Shown here piece by piece: positions 1-10,439 of a stretch of DNA of 64,000 bases. Numbering within the stretch: the stretch's first letter is position 1; every line of letters begins with the position of its first letter. The notes under the pieces are model-generated. The model ran no database searches and had not been told where the DNA came from. It worked only from the letters and a program-made list of their open reading frames with translations. Source of the stretch: Cordylochernes scorpioides. Taxonomy: Eukaryota > Arthropoda > Arachnida > Pseudoscorpiones > Chernetidae. A program made the translations under genes and the position numbers. The DNA is taken from NCBI GenBank assembly GCA_030710605.1, contig CP092865.1:144259081-144323080 (forward strand), in the 5' to 3' direction.

Positions 1-14
1 CAGGACCAGGTTTA

Positions 15-235
15 TTTAACTATGTTTTTATTTCTCTATCTTTCGGGGGAGGGGGGGGTCAACACGCCCTTCAACAGAATAACTAGAAGTATGACTTCCA
101 GATAACTACACAAGGCGGTAGTGTATAGTTGGCTCAAAGTCATACTTCTAGTTCTTTTGAAGGGGGAGGAGGCTTGTTTTGACCCGAAAACTAGAGAAAT
201 AAAAAAATAGGTGAAGAAACATAGCCTTGGATTTC
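15..235. repeat. foldback repeat
   Basis: Two imperfect inverted arms (about 15-95 and 145-235) share stretches such as CATACTTCTAGTTCT and its complement, with G-rich runs in the arms. A degraded relative lies at about 60440-60580, just upstream of the first GON exon. No coding content. Confidence 0.6.
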
Positions 236-384
236 TTATTGATTTTGTTAAATTACAATAACTACTACTATATATAACAAAACCCTTTTATTGATACAGT
301 TGGTCCTATATAGATTCGTTTTAGAGTTCAAAAAGGAAAACAAAGCCAATAATGGTAGAAAGTAAAAATAAGTAATAGGCTACA

Positions 385-750
385 CTCGTGGATAAAATTT
401 AAGGAAGAGGAAAGTCTTAAATATCGCCCGTCATCTGTTTTTTTTTTTTTTTTAAGGAGACAGAGGCCATTTTGTTCACACTTGGTTATCTCGTGTATCT
501 TCAATAAAGGTCACTGTAATATCTTTCAGAGTTATTGTATGAATCCCAATATACATGCTAAAAGGTAACAACTTCCTTAAGTTTTGTCCATGAGTGTATA
601 TTTCAGAGTTATTGTCTGAATCCCAATATACATGATAAAAGGTACAACTTCCTTAAGTTTTGTCCATGAGTGTATCTTTCAGAGTTATTGTCTGAATCCT
701 GATATACATGCTAAAAGGTACAACTTCCTTAAGTTTTGTCTATTAGTGTA
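385..750. mobile_element. MITE-A (mariner-derived) with repeated tail
   Basis: This copy shows the family layout: a left end related to CTCATGGACAAAACTTAAG, a middle with GAGACAGAGGC and CACTTGGTTATCTCGTGT, and a right tail of about 75 bp ending TTTTGTCCATGAGTGTA. The tail is repeated three times here. The two ends are inverted repeats of each other. The source transposon is inferred from the copy at 59068-60170. Confidence 0.75.
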
Positions 751-869
751 TATTCTTGGAAGATATAACAAAAACTGATGGCCTTCTAGTCATCTTCTTT
801 TTCAGTTTCTAACGATATTCTCAGATTTTCTGCCCAAACTGTAGAACTGGTGGTTCAAGTAGACAAATC

Positions 870-1075
870 TCTCATCATTCAACCACTCAGATTGAGGTAA
901 AGGAGAAATAACGATTATTTCTAACCATTCGGATGAGGTATGAAAGGGTGAATTGTGAAGAGTAATGATAAACGGAAAAATAAAAGTGTCCAGGGATGGG
1001 AATCGAACCCACAGTGTTCCGCTTACCGGGCAGATGCCATGTCCACTAGGCAACCCTGGACATATTTTTCCGTTC
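870..1075 (-). mobile_element. tRNA-carrying foldback element, truncated copy
   Basis: The left arm (870-985) matches the arms of the complete foldback at 61275-61642; the right arm is cut short after the tRNA-like core. A half arm without the core is found at about 5935-6085. The core is listed separately. Confidence 0.65.
989..1060 (-). tRNA. tRNA-like cloverleaf, anticodon GGT (Thr), probably element-borne
   Basis: The minus strand folds into a full cloverleaf of 72 nt: acceptor TCCAGGG/CCCTGGA (7 bp), D stem GCC/GGC, anticodon stem TCTGC/GCGGA, loop CCGGTAA, T arm GTGGG-TTCGATT-CCCAT. The B box GGTTCGATTCC is present and a T-rich Pol III terminator follows. Oddities are C at position 33, where U is nearly universal, and its position inside a repeat. 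It is therefore more likely a tRNA-derived passenger than a working tRNA-Thr. Confidence 0.55.
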
Positions 1076-1454
1076 GTTTATTGAGGCTTATAAATCTTTA
1101 ATTTGACCCACGGTGATACGGAAATTGCCAATTTTTGTCTTCCCCCTGAAATCGGAAATAATGAGGAAAATTAACATGATGCATTAGCGTGCTCTCTGTT
1201 ATAAGAAATTTAAACGTTTTTAACGCATATACCTTACTTTTTTAAATAAAACAATTTTTACTGCTCTTACTTCAATGAGAAATTAATGGGAGGGTCTGTC
1301 TCCGTGTTTACCACAGATGAATCAGGTCCTCTCATACATTTCTACAGTCCTATACCACATGCTATATATATGTACATAAAGTTTGTTCAAAACACCAATT
1401 TACTGTATTCAATAGTAAGTGCATGGTATATAAGAAATTCAGTCCAATTTAAAG

Positions 1455-1625
1455 TCGGTGGACAAGTAGGTAGCACCCTCGATTCCCGACAGTTATGAAC
1501 CGGGATTGAATCCCGCGTTAAAATTTTGTTTAATATGTGAATAACCTTCACATATTATTCACTGTTATCATGAACTAGGTTGCTCTTGTTGAGCGGTACC
1601 TAATAAAGTGATTTTGGAAGTCCAA
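1455..1625 (+). mobile_element. SINE-1 (tRNA-like head)
   Basis: The head GTCGGTGGACAAGTAGGTA resembles a Pol III A box region and is followed 40 bp later by a B-box-like GGGATTGAATCCC. The body includes CTTCACATATTATTCACTG and ends GAGCGGTACCTAATAAAGTG. A second copy in the same orientation is at 13590-13770. Confidence 0.65.
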
Positions 1626-2060
1626 TACAATAGTTAAGCGATATGAAGATTAATATAGCGAAGCCGCTTTCACCCTCCCGCTTCACCCAACCCTCCAGCT
1701 TTCAATTTTTATTCATTACAGGATAAAGGCTATAGAAATAAATTTTAATAATATTGTAACGTATAAAATCAGGAAGTACAAACTTTAGGATGACACAGCA
1801 ATTTATTTAGTGTAAGCACAAAATCAACACTTATAAGATAAAGCAATGAGGAAAGTTTATAGAATAGCAAAATATAAATATTATAAATATCAAAAAATAA
1901 TAATCTGTATTCATAAAATATAATAAATACTTTGCTACAATATATATGTCGTAAACCCGGATAAGACAACAAGTTAGTTGGAAGCAGTCGGGGTTGAGTG
2001 GCAAGGCGTGCAGAGTGGAAAGTCCGCACGGGACAGTAAGGACAAAGTTTGGGATCAAAA

Positions 2061-2393
2061 GACGCTTTTCTAGTACGTCTCACGTGGCACCAGGACCAGG
2101 GGAAAGTTGAGGATTAACTGAGGAAAGCTCGGCGTCCAGCCTGAAGCCGCGGGGGCAGCGAGGAGCCAAAGCGGCGGCCACGAGGGCCGCCGTGAGATGA
2201 CAACGGACCTAGACTCAGCGGGCCTGTGGTGAGGTGATAATGGCCTTGAACCGAGCGGGGCTGTCCGAAAATATCCACTGTAACCTAACTAACTGTCAAC
2301 ATCCGGACCAACGCCTCTTCTTTGTCTCTCTCTGGATCCCCCGTGTGTCCCGTGGCAAGCTGGTGTCACTTTGAGACGACTAGAAAAGACGTC
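2061..2393. mobile_element. GC-rich MITE-like element with about 33-bp terminal inverted repeats
   Basis: The ends GACGCTTTTCTAGTACGTCT (2061) and the complement of the right end, GACGTCTTTTCTAGTCGTCT (2393), form imperfect inverted repeats that continue to CACCAG on both sides. The inside is GC-rich in an AT-rich setting and has no reading frame I recognise. Confidence 0.6.
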
Positions 2394-2867
2394 ATACTTT
2401 ATTACTTACATACCACATTGTTTAAATTACGATATATATTTTAGAAGTAGCATACATATAGAAAATATGTTTATAATTGTCATTATACAAAATATCGTTT
2501 CTAAACAAAAAGAGAGGCGAAACTAGAACGCTAGATGAGAAAAAAAACTACCTTAATAAAATGAGTGTGGTAGGTCGCATTGTTTCCAGTGGCAGAATGG
2601 ATGAATGGAGAGAAGGAGCTGAGGGAAGATACACGTGTGTCCCTCACAGATGGCGGGCGGCCTAGTTCAGCCACAATTGCTGCTCGGGCGCATTGATTAG
2701 CAAGATGGATTAGGTGCTTCCTCATCCATCATGGCCAGCACGATGTCATTCACTCACCGTTGAATCCTCCTTGCGCTTCCTTCATCGAAACTTCAACTCT
2801 AAGAGACTAATATATAAAACTTCAAATAAGAACGCTTTTGGAAAAAAGACGAACGCTCTTGATTGCC
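2394..2867. other. no recognisable feature
   Basis: Mostly unique-looking, AT-rich sequence with a moderately GC-rich patch near 2560-2720. Short open frames here overlap on both strands and match nothing I know. Confidence 0.5.
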
Positions 2868-3085
2868 GAAATACATCATGGACAAAACTTAAGAAGAAAG
2901 TCTTTTGATGTCGCCTGTTATCTATTTTTTCAGATAGACAGAGGCAATTTTGTTCACACTTGATTATCTCGTATGTCTTCAATAAAGATCACTGTGTATC
3001 AAATATCTTTCAGAGTTATTGTCTGAATTCCTATATACATGGATAAAATGTACATCTTCCTTAATTTTTGTCCATGAGTGTACCA
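2868..3085. mobile_element. MITE-A copy
   Basis: Left end ATGGACAAAACTTAAGAAG, internal AGACAGAGGCAATTTTGTTC and a single tail ending TCCATGAGTGTA. One-tail form of the family. Confidence 0.75.
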
Positions 3086-3700
3086 TGCAATAAAAACTCA
3101 GTTTATTTTTCAATCCAAGATATGTGCCATTTTTTAATCGAATGTTGAATCTTATGTTTTGTGATATTTTTAGAAAATTTAACAAAACTTTATGATTAAA
3201 TATCAAAAACGTGGTTAAATCCTTATATTAAAATAGATATATATTGAGAATATACTATTTAAACTTTAAAATTTTAAATAAAATTAAGAGCTTCATGTGA
3301 ATTTTTTTTAATCAGTTCAATGATATAAACCATATTTTAAACACCATATCATAAACCATCGTAAAAAGAAACACACTGTTATGGTTATAGTTTTGTATTT
3401 TATAACCATTGTATAGTAAACTATTAATTAAGTCACATTTAGAAAGGCTATATATTGCAGTAAATATTTACATAACTCGATTTAAATGACTAATTTTTGA
3501 TATTATTTTTATAATTTATGGATTAATCTTGATTTTTGTAAAAGATTTTTGTCGAATCATCGAGAGAATAAAAACATTTACTAGCTGAAGTCTCTCAATT
3601 CTAGGAAAGATGAATACTGGCAAGGCAACATCTATTTTCAATATGTAGAAAGCACTTTGACACTTAACAAATAAAAACATTAAGACGCGAATATTTCTTT
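3086..3700. other. AT-rich stretch without recognised features
   Basis: Very AT-rich, with short frames only. The sequence AAAACATTAAGACGCGAATATTTC just before MITE-B at 3700 also precedes other MITE-B copies (for example at 42960), so part of it may belong to that element. Confidence 0.4.
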
Positions 3701-4250
3701 CACACATATATCAAATTTCTACTGTCCTTACTGCGATGAAAAATATCTGGAGGGCTTGGCTCATCAGTGATGAACCCTCCCAGCGGTTTCACCAATTTAA
3801 TCTACCAGACCGCTTCTTAGAGCTCTAATACTGTATTGGATCATTCTGCTTATATATGATACACTGAAGGGTGGAATCTCAGAAAGATATTTAGGCAAAC
3901 TATGGACATAAGCTTTTAGGACAGTAGAAATACATATAATATTTGCATGAGCAATGCTCTTCCGCAAACAATACGGACAAGGCCAGTTAGGCCTAAATTA
4001 ATTTAAAACAATAACGCGCTGTTTTAAATATAGCAAATGAAAACATTTAGACGCGAATGTTTCTTTTACACATATATTAAACTTCTACTGTCCTTACTGT
4101 GTGTGTGCGTGTGTGCGATGAAAAATATTGGGAGGGCTTGGCTCATCAGTGGTGAACCCTTTCAATGATTCGCCCATTTTTTTTTTTTTAATCTACCAGA
4201 CCACTTCTTTAGAGATCTAATACTGTATTAGATACACATACCATACTCTA
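3700..4250. mobile_element. two MITE-B copies
   Basis: Each starts near TTCTACTGTCCTTACTG and has the core GAGGGCTTGGCTCATCAGTG and GGTTTCGCCAATTTAATCTA. The first (3700-3940) also has the opposite end, TAGGACAGTAGAAAT, so the ends are inverted repeats. The second (4080-4250) is truncated. The core forms a GGGAGGG/CCCTCCC hairpin in most family members. Confidence 0.75.
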
Positions 4251-4639
4251 ATACTTTTGAACTTACAAATCCTAGAGCAAAGTTTGAATACTTTCACACA
4301 CCTTTCAGGGTTTTATATTTGTAATATTCGGATACCATCGAAGCGAGGCTTCAACTAATAACAAAATATGTGAAATCAACAAAATCAACAAAATATGTGA
4401 AAACATTTCGCAATAAGTTTCTTTATTACGAGTAATATAATGATACTCATTACATAAAGTTTTAGAAAATTTTATAAAAGTATATCACAATTTCTTATAT
4501 TTGAATATTAGCTGTTGAAGTTGGTTTTTAACCATCCATTTTGTTGATAAATCAGGATAATCCAACCACGTAAAAAAAACGTTTATTTAAGCAGATAATC
4601 GCATATCTTTTTATTCGGTTGAACACCATTGACTTTTTC

Positions 4640-4745
4640 TTCTTCATCTATCATGATAAAGCAAAATTTGAAATTTTGGATTATAGATTATAGATACAAG
4701 AGGTCTTTAGGTTCATTATGTCTTATTTTCTTGTATTCTTCATCA
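4640..4745. repeat. end fragment of HHR-3 family element
   Basis: TGATAAAGCAAAATTTGAAA through TCTTATTTTCTTGTATTC matches the terminal parts of the foldback elements at 9680-10205 and 62821-63115. It abuts the first recognised ADAMTS exon and supplies its polypyrimidine-rich upstream sequence. Confidence 0.55.
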
Positions 4746-4771
4746 TTCTATGATGCCATCGCGTTGGGAAG

Positions 4772-4947
4772 TACCTCCTGGGATGGTGAGAGAATTGGAT
4801 GTGGGTCCAGATGGAACAGCGAGGCGACGTTCACGGAGGTCTGTATCAATGGAGAGACATCTGGAAGTCCTGGTGGCTGCGGACTCCAAGATGTCGCGAT
4901 ACCACGGAGACCGACTTGAGCAGTATGTCCTGACCCTCATGGCAACG
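4772..4947 (+). CDS. ADAMTS9: ADAMTS exon: prodomain end, furin site, start of metalloprotease
   Basis: The translation contains RRRSRRS (4822-4842), a proprotein convertase site, followed by RHLEVLVAADSKM and YVLTLMAT, the typical opening of the ADAMTS catalytic domain. Cleavage after 4839 would release the mature enzyme. The donor is GTAAGT at 4948, phase 0. The 5' edge is uncertain: 4772 follows the first AG after a pyrimidine-rich tract, but AGs slightly downstream are possible. A frame open from an ATG at 4750 exists; I do not take it as the protein start because ADAMTS proteins need a signal peptide and prodomain. Confidence 0.85.
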
Positions 4948-4999
4948 GTAAGTCTGTCCGCCCAGCCTCACTGACTCCGACTGATAATCCTCGCTCCAG

Positions 5000-5083
5000 G
5001 TCGCCTTTATCTTCAAGGATTCCTCCATTGGGAACCATATCAACCTGGCCTTGGTGAAGCTTGTACTGATGGACGAAAGCGAG
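5000..5083 (+). CDS. ADAMTS9: ADAMTS exon: metalloprotease, early part
   Basis: It encodes 28 residues in phase 0, beginning VAFIFKDSSIGNHINLALV, the conserved beta-strand region (FKDxSIGNxIN) of ADAMTS catalytic domains. It is separated from the previous exon by a 52-bp intron. Acceptor CTCCAG, donor GTTTGT (weaker than consensus). Confidence 0.93.
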
Positions 5084-5213
5084 GTTTGTCACACTTCCCC
5101 ATCTCTTAAATCCTATATAGAGTTTGTCGAAAGGTTCAATACAATCAAAAATATATTAACGATTCAGTACAATTTATATTAAAGAAAATATTATATAGGT
5201 ATTTTTAATGTAA

Positions 5214-5365
5214 AGAGGCTGCCTGGCCGGCATTCATATTTCTTCAAATTAAAGACACTTCAGCCAGTAAATATTTTTATTGTCTCGACGTTTCGACAAA
5301 AATCTTTTGTCCTCGTCAGGAGCGAACAAAAATTAAAACATTAGACAAAGCGTTAGAAATTATTC
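5214..5365 (-). mobile_element. HHR-2 family element, partial
   Basis: The edge AGAGGCTGCCTGGCCGGCAT and the motif ACACTTCAGCCAGTAAAT also occur at 25380, 57575 and 63480. It carries the hammerhead-like core listed next. Confidence 0.6.
5279..5339 (-). ncRNA. hammerhead-like ribozyme motif, family 2
   Basis: The minus strand reads CTGACGA, then G, then the stem-loop GACAAAA-GAT-TTTTGTC, then GAAAC and GTC. The flanks CTC/GAG and TTGT/ACAA can form an interrupted stem I. CUGANGA, GAAA and the GUC triplet are the invariant hammerhead elements. Stem III would be a bare AC/GU, and one extra nucleotide sits between A9 and stem II, so activity as a monomer is doubtful. Confidence 0.55.
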
Positions 5366-5519
5366 TAAGGCTGCAAGGGCGTTCTCACGCGGTATTTGAA
5401 ATTTTGTACAACATCTAAAGCACGAGTCAGAAAACAAATATTTAACTCACAAAAGACTATGATCGTTTAAAGACATTTTTTATAATGTGGACATACTATT
5501 TTTAAAGACATGTTTTATA

Positions 5520-5730
5520 ATATGATGCATTAGCCCGCCATCTGTTATGAAAATTCGAAACTATTAAAGATAGGTATGATTCTTTTAAAAATTAAATAAT
5601 ATCTACTGCCCTTACTGTAATGGAAAAAGACCCTCCCATTAATTTTTCCATTGCAGTAAGGGCAGTAGAAATTGTTTAATTTTTAAATGAATCATACGCG
5701 TCTATAATAGTTTCGAATTTTCATGTTTTA
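5520..5730. repeat. foldback form of MITE-B with long arms
   Basis: The arms run GCCATCTGTTATGAAAATTC-GAAACTATT on the left and the complement on the right (TAATAGTTTCGAATTTTCAT). They flank a collapsed MITE-B core in which TACTGCCCTTACTG and CAGTAAGGGCAGTA are only about 50 bp apart. The whole sequence would fold into one hairpin. Confidence 0.7.
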
Positions 5731-5934
5731 TAATAAACAAATTTGTTGCAAAAAAGAAAAAAGGAATCTCCTGATCGGGAAACTAAAGTTTCTGATGGCC
5801 ATATATTACTATATATGATTGTACAAACCTCTGATCATTCAATTTATAATTAAGCTTTGTATTTTTTTATCGTCTTTACATATTACTAGCTAAATATGCA
5901 ATATATATGCAAATTTCAGTTAATGATATTTTTA

Positions 5935-6085
5935 GCAATTTTCAAAAAGTAATCCTCTTCACAATTCATCCTTTCATACTTCATCCCTAAGGTTAGAAAT
6001 AATAGTTATTTCTCCCTTAAAGTAAATTTCGATTTTTCGTTCAAAAGAAAATACGGGATATTTTCAAATGGCGTTCTACAATCAT
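5935..6085. repeat. half arm of the tRNA-carrying foldback element
   Basis: CACAATTCATCCTTTCATAC, GTTATTTCTCC and GATTTTTCGTT match the right arm at 61500-61640. No tRNA core is present. Confidence 0.6.
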
Positions 6086-6363
6086 AAACCGTATTATTTG
6101 TATAATAATCTTTTTATATTGTATGTTGCAAACTTTTGCATACCAATGTTTTTATTCCAAGTGTAGGGTCTGATCACTGTAGTATCGTGATTAGTGGCAA
6201 AGAAGACACGGACGCCAATGTTTAAGGGGATAACTCGAATAATTTTAATTTGCTTATCTCTTATATCATAGTTTCACATGTGAAAAATTCACATAACTTA
6301 TAGAACGCTATGCTAATAATCCGTATAATAATGATTCTGCTATCATTACCATCTATAAAAGTA

Positions 6364-6541
6364 CAGTAGAACCTCCATGTAAAGGACAACACCTAATTGC
6401 AAAGCTAAAGTGTTCTTTAGGAAGAAGTGTCCTCTTACCGGAGAGTTGCAAACTTGAAAAAATGGTAATTTTGCAAATGAAAACTGTCTTTTGTAGAGAT
6501 GTGTCCTCTAGCGTGAGTGTCCTCTCATGGAGGTTCTACTT
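6364..6541. mobile_element. TA-flanked MITE, pogo/Tc1-like ends
   Basis: Ends CAGTAGAACCTCCATG and CATGGAGGTTCTACT are inverted, flanked by TA. Internal sequence repeats the phrase GTGTCCTCT. Noncoding, about 178 bp. Confidence 0.7.
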
Positions 6542-6889
6542 TATATTTTTAAATGCTTCCGCGTATAATTTTTTTTTTTTAAATAAGAGTCCTTCAAGTG
6601 GTTCTAATTATGGGGCACAGACGCCGGGTAGACAGTTTTGCACGAGCCCGTGGAGACGTCACATCCGGCGCCAAGCTGTCTAAGTTTGGAGAGAGAGGGA
6701 GGGAGGCCGTTTCCCAGAACTCTCACACCATTTATATTTAAGACGCTGAGTTGCCCGTTCTTAAATCACAGCCTCTCGTGCAAGGACATGCAAGCGGACA
6801 AACGGGCCTTGTGACAAACACAGTCGATAACTCACTCGCTTGACACGGAAGAAAAAAAAAACGACGTCTACCAGATGACGCAATGCTTC

Positions 6890-7790
6890 CTAGACGCTCA
6901 AATGGTTTGCGAATTATTGCTGGTGTCTCTTCGAACTATTTGTCTGGAGTTTGGGTTTTTTGGTCTTTTGGCTGACAGACTTGCTTCATCTTTGCTTAAT
7001 TTCTTCAGAACTCTAGTGCTCTAGACGTTTAAATGGCTTGTTTCCCAGGACGAGCTGTCTGTGACTGACGTTTGTTTTTTGGTATTTTGAATGACGGACT
7101 TGCTTCACTTTTTTGTTGAATTTCTTTAGAACTCTAGTGCCCTAGACGTTCAAATAGCTTGTGAATTATTGGCTTTCTCTCTCCAAGCGACCTGTTTGTG
7201 GGTGACGTTTGCCTCATTGTCTTTTGACTGACGGACTTGATTCATCTTTGTTGGATTTCTTCAGAACACTAGTATCCTGTGTTCTTGAGGACGATCTGTT
7301 TGTGGGTGACGTAGGCCCTTTGGTCTTTTGACTGACAGACTTGCTTCATTTTTGCTGAATTTCTTCAGAACTCTAGTACCCTAGACCAGGGTTTGGCAAA
7401 CTGCGGCTCTTTGGATGTGAAGCTGCGGCTCTTTATATAGTTCCATACGTAAATATTATTTATGTGAGTACTATTTATTGTTGGTAAGAAAATATTTTGT
7501 GGCTCTTTAAAAAACTTTGAAATTTGGTGAATTGTAATTTTTTACTCTTCCGACCCCTGCCCTAGACGTTCAAATGGCCTGTCTTCCAGGACGATCTGTC
7601 TGTGGCTATGGTCTTCTGACTGACACACTTGCTTCATTTTTGCTGCATTTCTTCAGAACACTGGTATCTTAGACGTTCAAATGGCTTGCTAATTATTGGC
7701 TGTGTCTTTCAAGACGATCTGTCTGAGGGTGACGTTAGTTTTTTTGGTGTCTTCTGACTGACAGACTTTATTATTTTTTGTTGAATTTCT
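6890..7790. repeat. degenerate tandem repeat, about 120-150 bp period
   Basis: Seven or so diverged units contain CTAGACGTTCAAATGGCTTG, GACAGACTTGCTTCAT and TTTCTTCAGAACTCTAGT. One unit is interrupted by the hAT-like MITE at 7387-7559. Confidence 0.7.
7387..7559. mobile_element. hAT-like MITE with 8-bp target duplication
   Basis: The 173-bp element begins CAGGGTTTGGCAAAC and ends CCGACCCCTG. It is flanked on both sides by the direct repeat CCCTAGAC (7379-7386 and 7560-7567), the 8-bp duplication expected for hAT transposases. Relatives are at 39037-39220 and 56323-56512. Confidence 0.85.
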
Positions 7791-7969
7791 CTCTTCCGAA
7801 AGGTACAGTTAAACGTCTATTCAACGATTTCGTCAGGTTAGTAAAATTTTTCATAAAATCTTTACTTTTAAAATAATGTCCTCAATATATCGATCAACTC
7901 CTCAAATCCGACCAGTGACCACGAACAGTGGTGGCCAAAGCTACAATCTCTTCTTATAAATAGCTGTAA

Positions 7970-8240
7970 ATTGGGGGGTTGGTGTCGCCAAACGCGACTC
8001 TGGATCAAATCCTGCATTGAACACTTTTTTACCTACTTCAATGACCCCCGATAATCGCACACAGAAGTGTTCAAATATACCGGTTATTGCAAGAACCTAA
8101 AATGATATCTGGCTTCTTGTAAGTGCAAAAGTCTAAATGCTATCTACATGTGAAGACTTGTGGTACGCATATACAGTAAAAGGTTTCTGCCAACTATTGA
8201 CCATGATGAATGCACTTCTGTAGATCTATGGCCATAGATT
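7970..8240 (+). mobile_element. degenerate SINE-2 copy
   Basis: It keeps the order of SINE-2: a head with GCGACTCTGGATCAAATCC, then TTGAACACTTTTTT, TTCAATGACCCCCGAT, GTAAGTGCAAAAGTC and CATGTGAAGACTTGTGGTACGC. Strongly diverged from the copy at 23078-23390. Confidence 0.55.
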
Positions 8241-9386
8241 TTCTGAATACCCATAAACTGTCTTCCTTAGAAATTGTAGACAATATTAGAAAAACAATTT
8301 AAATCAATAGTAGAATGGTCTGTAGAATAATTTGGCGAAACTGCTGAGAGGATTCACCACTATCAGCTAAGTCCTCTCATCTCATAATTTCTATCATCAC
8401 AATTAGGTGTCTGCAGAAATATTACTGATGGATTTATATCATAAGAAACATAAATTATAATATGTAAATGTTGTAATATATTCCAATATATACCTATATC
8501 CCCATGTGTTATATAATTTTAGTGTAATTGCCAAAGTAACAGAAATAAAATTTCGAGTGAGTGACAGTCGACGCCTGTAGAGGAAAAAGGTCCGAAAAAC
8601 AAGTCGGGCTCCCAGGTGTGCCCCTTTCTTACTCAAACAGATTAGTCCGCTTGGAGACACGAGGATTGACAGACCCCTCAAGACAGATCTGCCCTGACCG
8701 GTGTCGGCTTCATTTACTCTCTCGCCATCTCTGTGGTGACATCTAACATGTCTCGTTCTTTGGTGCAATACATTCACGCCTGAACCCACTCTAACATTGA
8801 GGCCACAACGACTGCATTTAACCAACACACTACAGTCATCCTACAGGATCGACTACCTTACTACATAAATATATTTGCAAAATTTACCACAATATATAAT
8901 CCCACAAAATTAGCCTAGACCACATTACTTGGAATAAGTGAAAATAAAAAAATAAAATATCCCATGATTAAAACACAAATAAAATTGTTTAAAAGAAAAA
9001 TGTTTAAGTACTAATGAAGTAAAGGGTTTCGTAATGAAGAGTTTTTCGTCATAAAATGCTTTGCTATTAAAAGTTTTCGTTATAACGGGTTTCATTTGGA
9101 GAGTTTTCGTTATAACGGGGTTTCGTTATGGAGAGTTTTTTGTTATAGCACAATATTCGATTTAGAATAATTTTCTTTGTGAAGAACAAATGACTAAAAT
9201 GTTTATTCTACTCCCATCCTATTTAAATTTGAAGGTAACCTCCCTGATAATCCCATTTGTGGAAGACTTATGGATATCTTATTTTGTAGCATTTACAACT
9301 ATGTTATTTTCTTTATAGATGTTTCACTGTTCCAAAATCTGACTTTACATATAAAGCAAGGGTTTTCACATGTTTCCAATGCCTAG
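8241..9386. other. intron DNA, mostly unannotated
   Basis: The minus strand of 8439-8828 is open for 129 codons with a CxxC-type motif (KCSRCG) near its start; I do not recognise it, and it may be a transposon remnant. A short direct repeat (GTTTTCGTTATAACGGG and variants) lies at 9060-9150. Nothing else is supported. Confidence 0.4.
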
Positions 9387-9502
9387 GACCAAGACATAAT
9401 CTCCCCTAGTGCATCCAAGACGTTGAAGAACTTCTGCAAGTGGCAACATAGGATGCGACAGAAGTATGCCTCTGCCCATGACACAGCCATTCTGCTGACC
9501 AG
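9387..9502 (+). CDS. ADAMTS9: ADAMTS exon: metalloprotease, middle
   Basis: Starting in phase 0 after CCTAG, it encodes DQDIISPSASKTLKNFCKWQ followed by HDTAILLTR, the family signature LKNFCxWQ...HDTAxLLTR. It ends in phase 2, splitting an Arg codon (AG|G). Donor GTGAGT. The acceptor is preceded by a weak pyrimidine tract but is fixed by the protein alignment and by a stop codon just upstream. Confidence 0.92.
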
Positions 9503-9763
9503 GTGAGTGATCTGTCATTGATATATGTCTTTTCTCATCCGACCTTTCACTTCTGCATGGAAGAAAGAATATGGAAATAAGAATGCAGTATCATCAAATT
9601 TTGTCTTTTTACTGGCAACCCACTGTCTCTCTTTTCAAGGTAAAAGTTTTAACACGATATTGTCTTCGGCTATATTTATTTATTTCGTCTTATGATGATA
9701 AAGCACAATTTGGATCATAGATTATAATACAAGAAAATAAGACCTAATTCAAATAATTTAATA

Positions 9764-9806
9764 GTGTGTGATGTTTCGGCAATAGCATTGTCACCATCAT
9801 CAGACA
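9764..9806 (-). ncRNA. hammerhead-like motif, family 3 (left arm)
   Basis: On the minus strand: CTGATGA, T, GGTGACA-ATGC-TATTGCC, GAAAC, ATC. The core boxes are intact, but stem II has a mismatch relative to the right-arm copy and the cleavage triplet reads AUC. Confidence 0.45.
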
Positions 9807-10130
9807 AAAGAATAAATGAGAAAAAATATCACAGCAAGTTCTTAAATAGTACTGTTATCAAGTGTTTAAACACTAAAAGAATAAATGAGAAAAATATCAC
9901 AGCAAGTTCTTAAATAATACTGTTATCAAGTGTTTAAACACTATAAGAATAAACGAGAAAAAATATCACAGCAAGTTCTTAAATAGTACTGTTATCAAGT
10001 GTTTGAACACTAAAAGAATAAATGAGAAAAATATCACAGCAAGTTCTTAAATAGTACTATTATCTTGTTTAAACACTTGATAACAGTACTTTTTAAGAAC
10101 TTTCTGTGATATTTTTTTCTCATTTATTCT

Positions 10131-10177
10131 TTTGTTTGATGATGGTGACAATGCTGTTGCCGAAACGTCACACACTA
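10131..10177 (+). ncRNA. hammerhead-like motif, family 3 (right arm)
   Basis: TTGATGA (C3 changed to U), T, GGTGACA-ATGC-TGTTGCC, GAAAC, GTC, ACACAC. Stem II pairs over 7 bp with two G-U pairs. The changed C3 should abolish activity if the motif is a true hammerhead. Confidence 0.45.
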
Positions 10178-10439
10178 ATAAATTATTTGGATTAGGTCTT
10201 ATTTTCTTGTATTATTTTGTCTTAGTTTACAGGTGTTACATTCGAGAACAGCTTGCGAGTCACCTTGTCCTGGTTAATTACATATGTCGAATTGTTGGAA
10301 TAGAGGTAGCCCGAGTAGAGGATTTCAACTTACTATTGATACAGGGGCGTATTTTATCTACTTATATAATTGCCTTATTCTGAAGCTCACGGATATAATG
10401 CGCGCCCATTGGCTGCCGGCGAACACGTGTCCTCCCTGC

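Larger units (their letters stand above)
9680..10205. mobile_element. HHR-3 foldback element with internal tandem repeats
   Basis: Inverted arms (GATAAAGCACAATTTGG to AAGACCT on the left; AGGTCTTATTTTCTTGTAT on the right) enclose four copies of a roughly 70-bp unit with AATATCACAGCAAGTTC and AAATAGTACTGTTATC (9815-10065). Each arm carries a hammerhead-like core. Confidence 0.7.

Noticed and set aside
989..1060. Certain functional tRNA-Thr gene
   Set aside because: C at position 33 and its location inside a dispersed foldback element make a passenger origin more likely; kept as tRNA-like only.
4750..4771. ATG at 4750 as the ADAMTS start codon
   Set aside because: The frame begins just 24 codons before the furin site. 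Family members need a signal peptide and prodomain, so this is probably intron sequence before the acceptor.
8439..8828. 129-codon minus-strand frame
   Set aside because: It contains a CxxC motif but no domain I can name, and no splice or promoter context. Left as unrecognised, possibly a transposon remnant.
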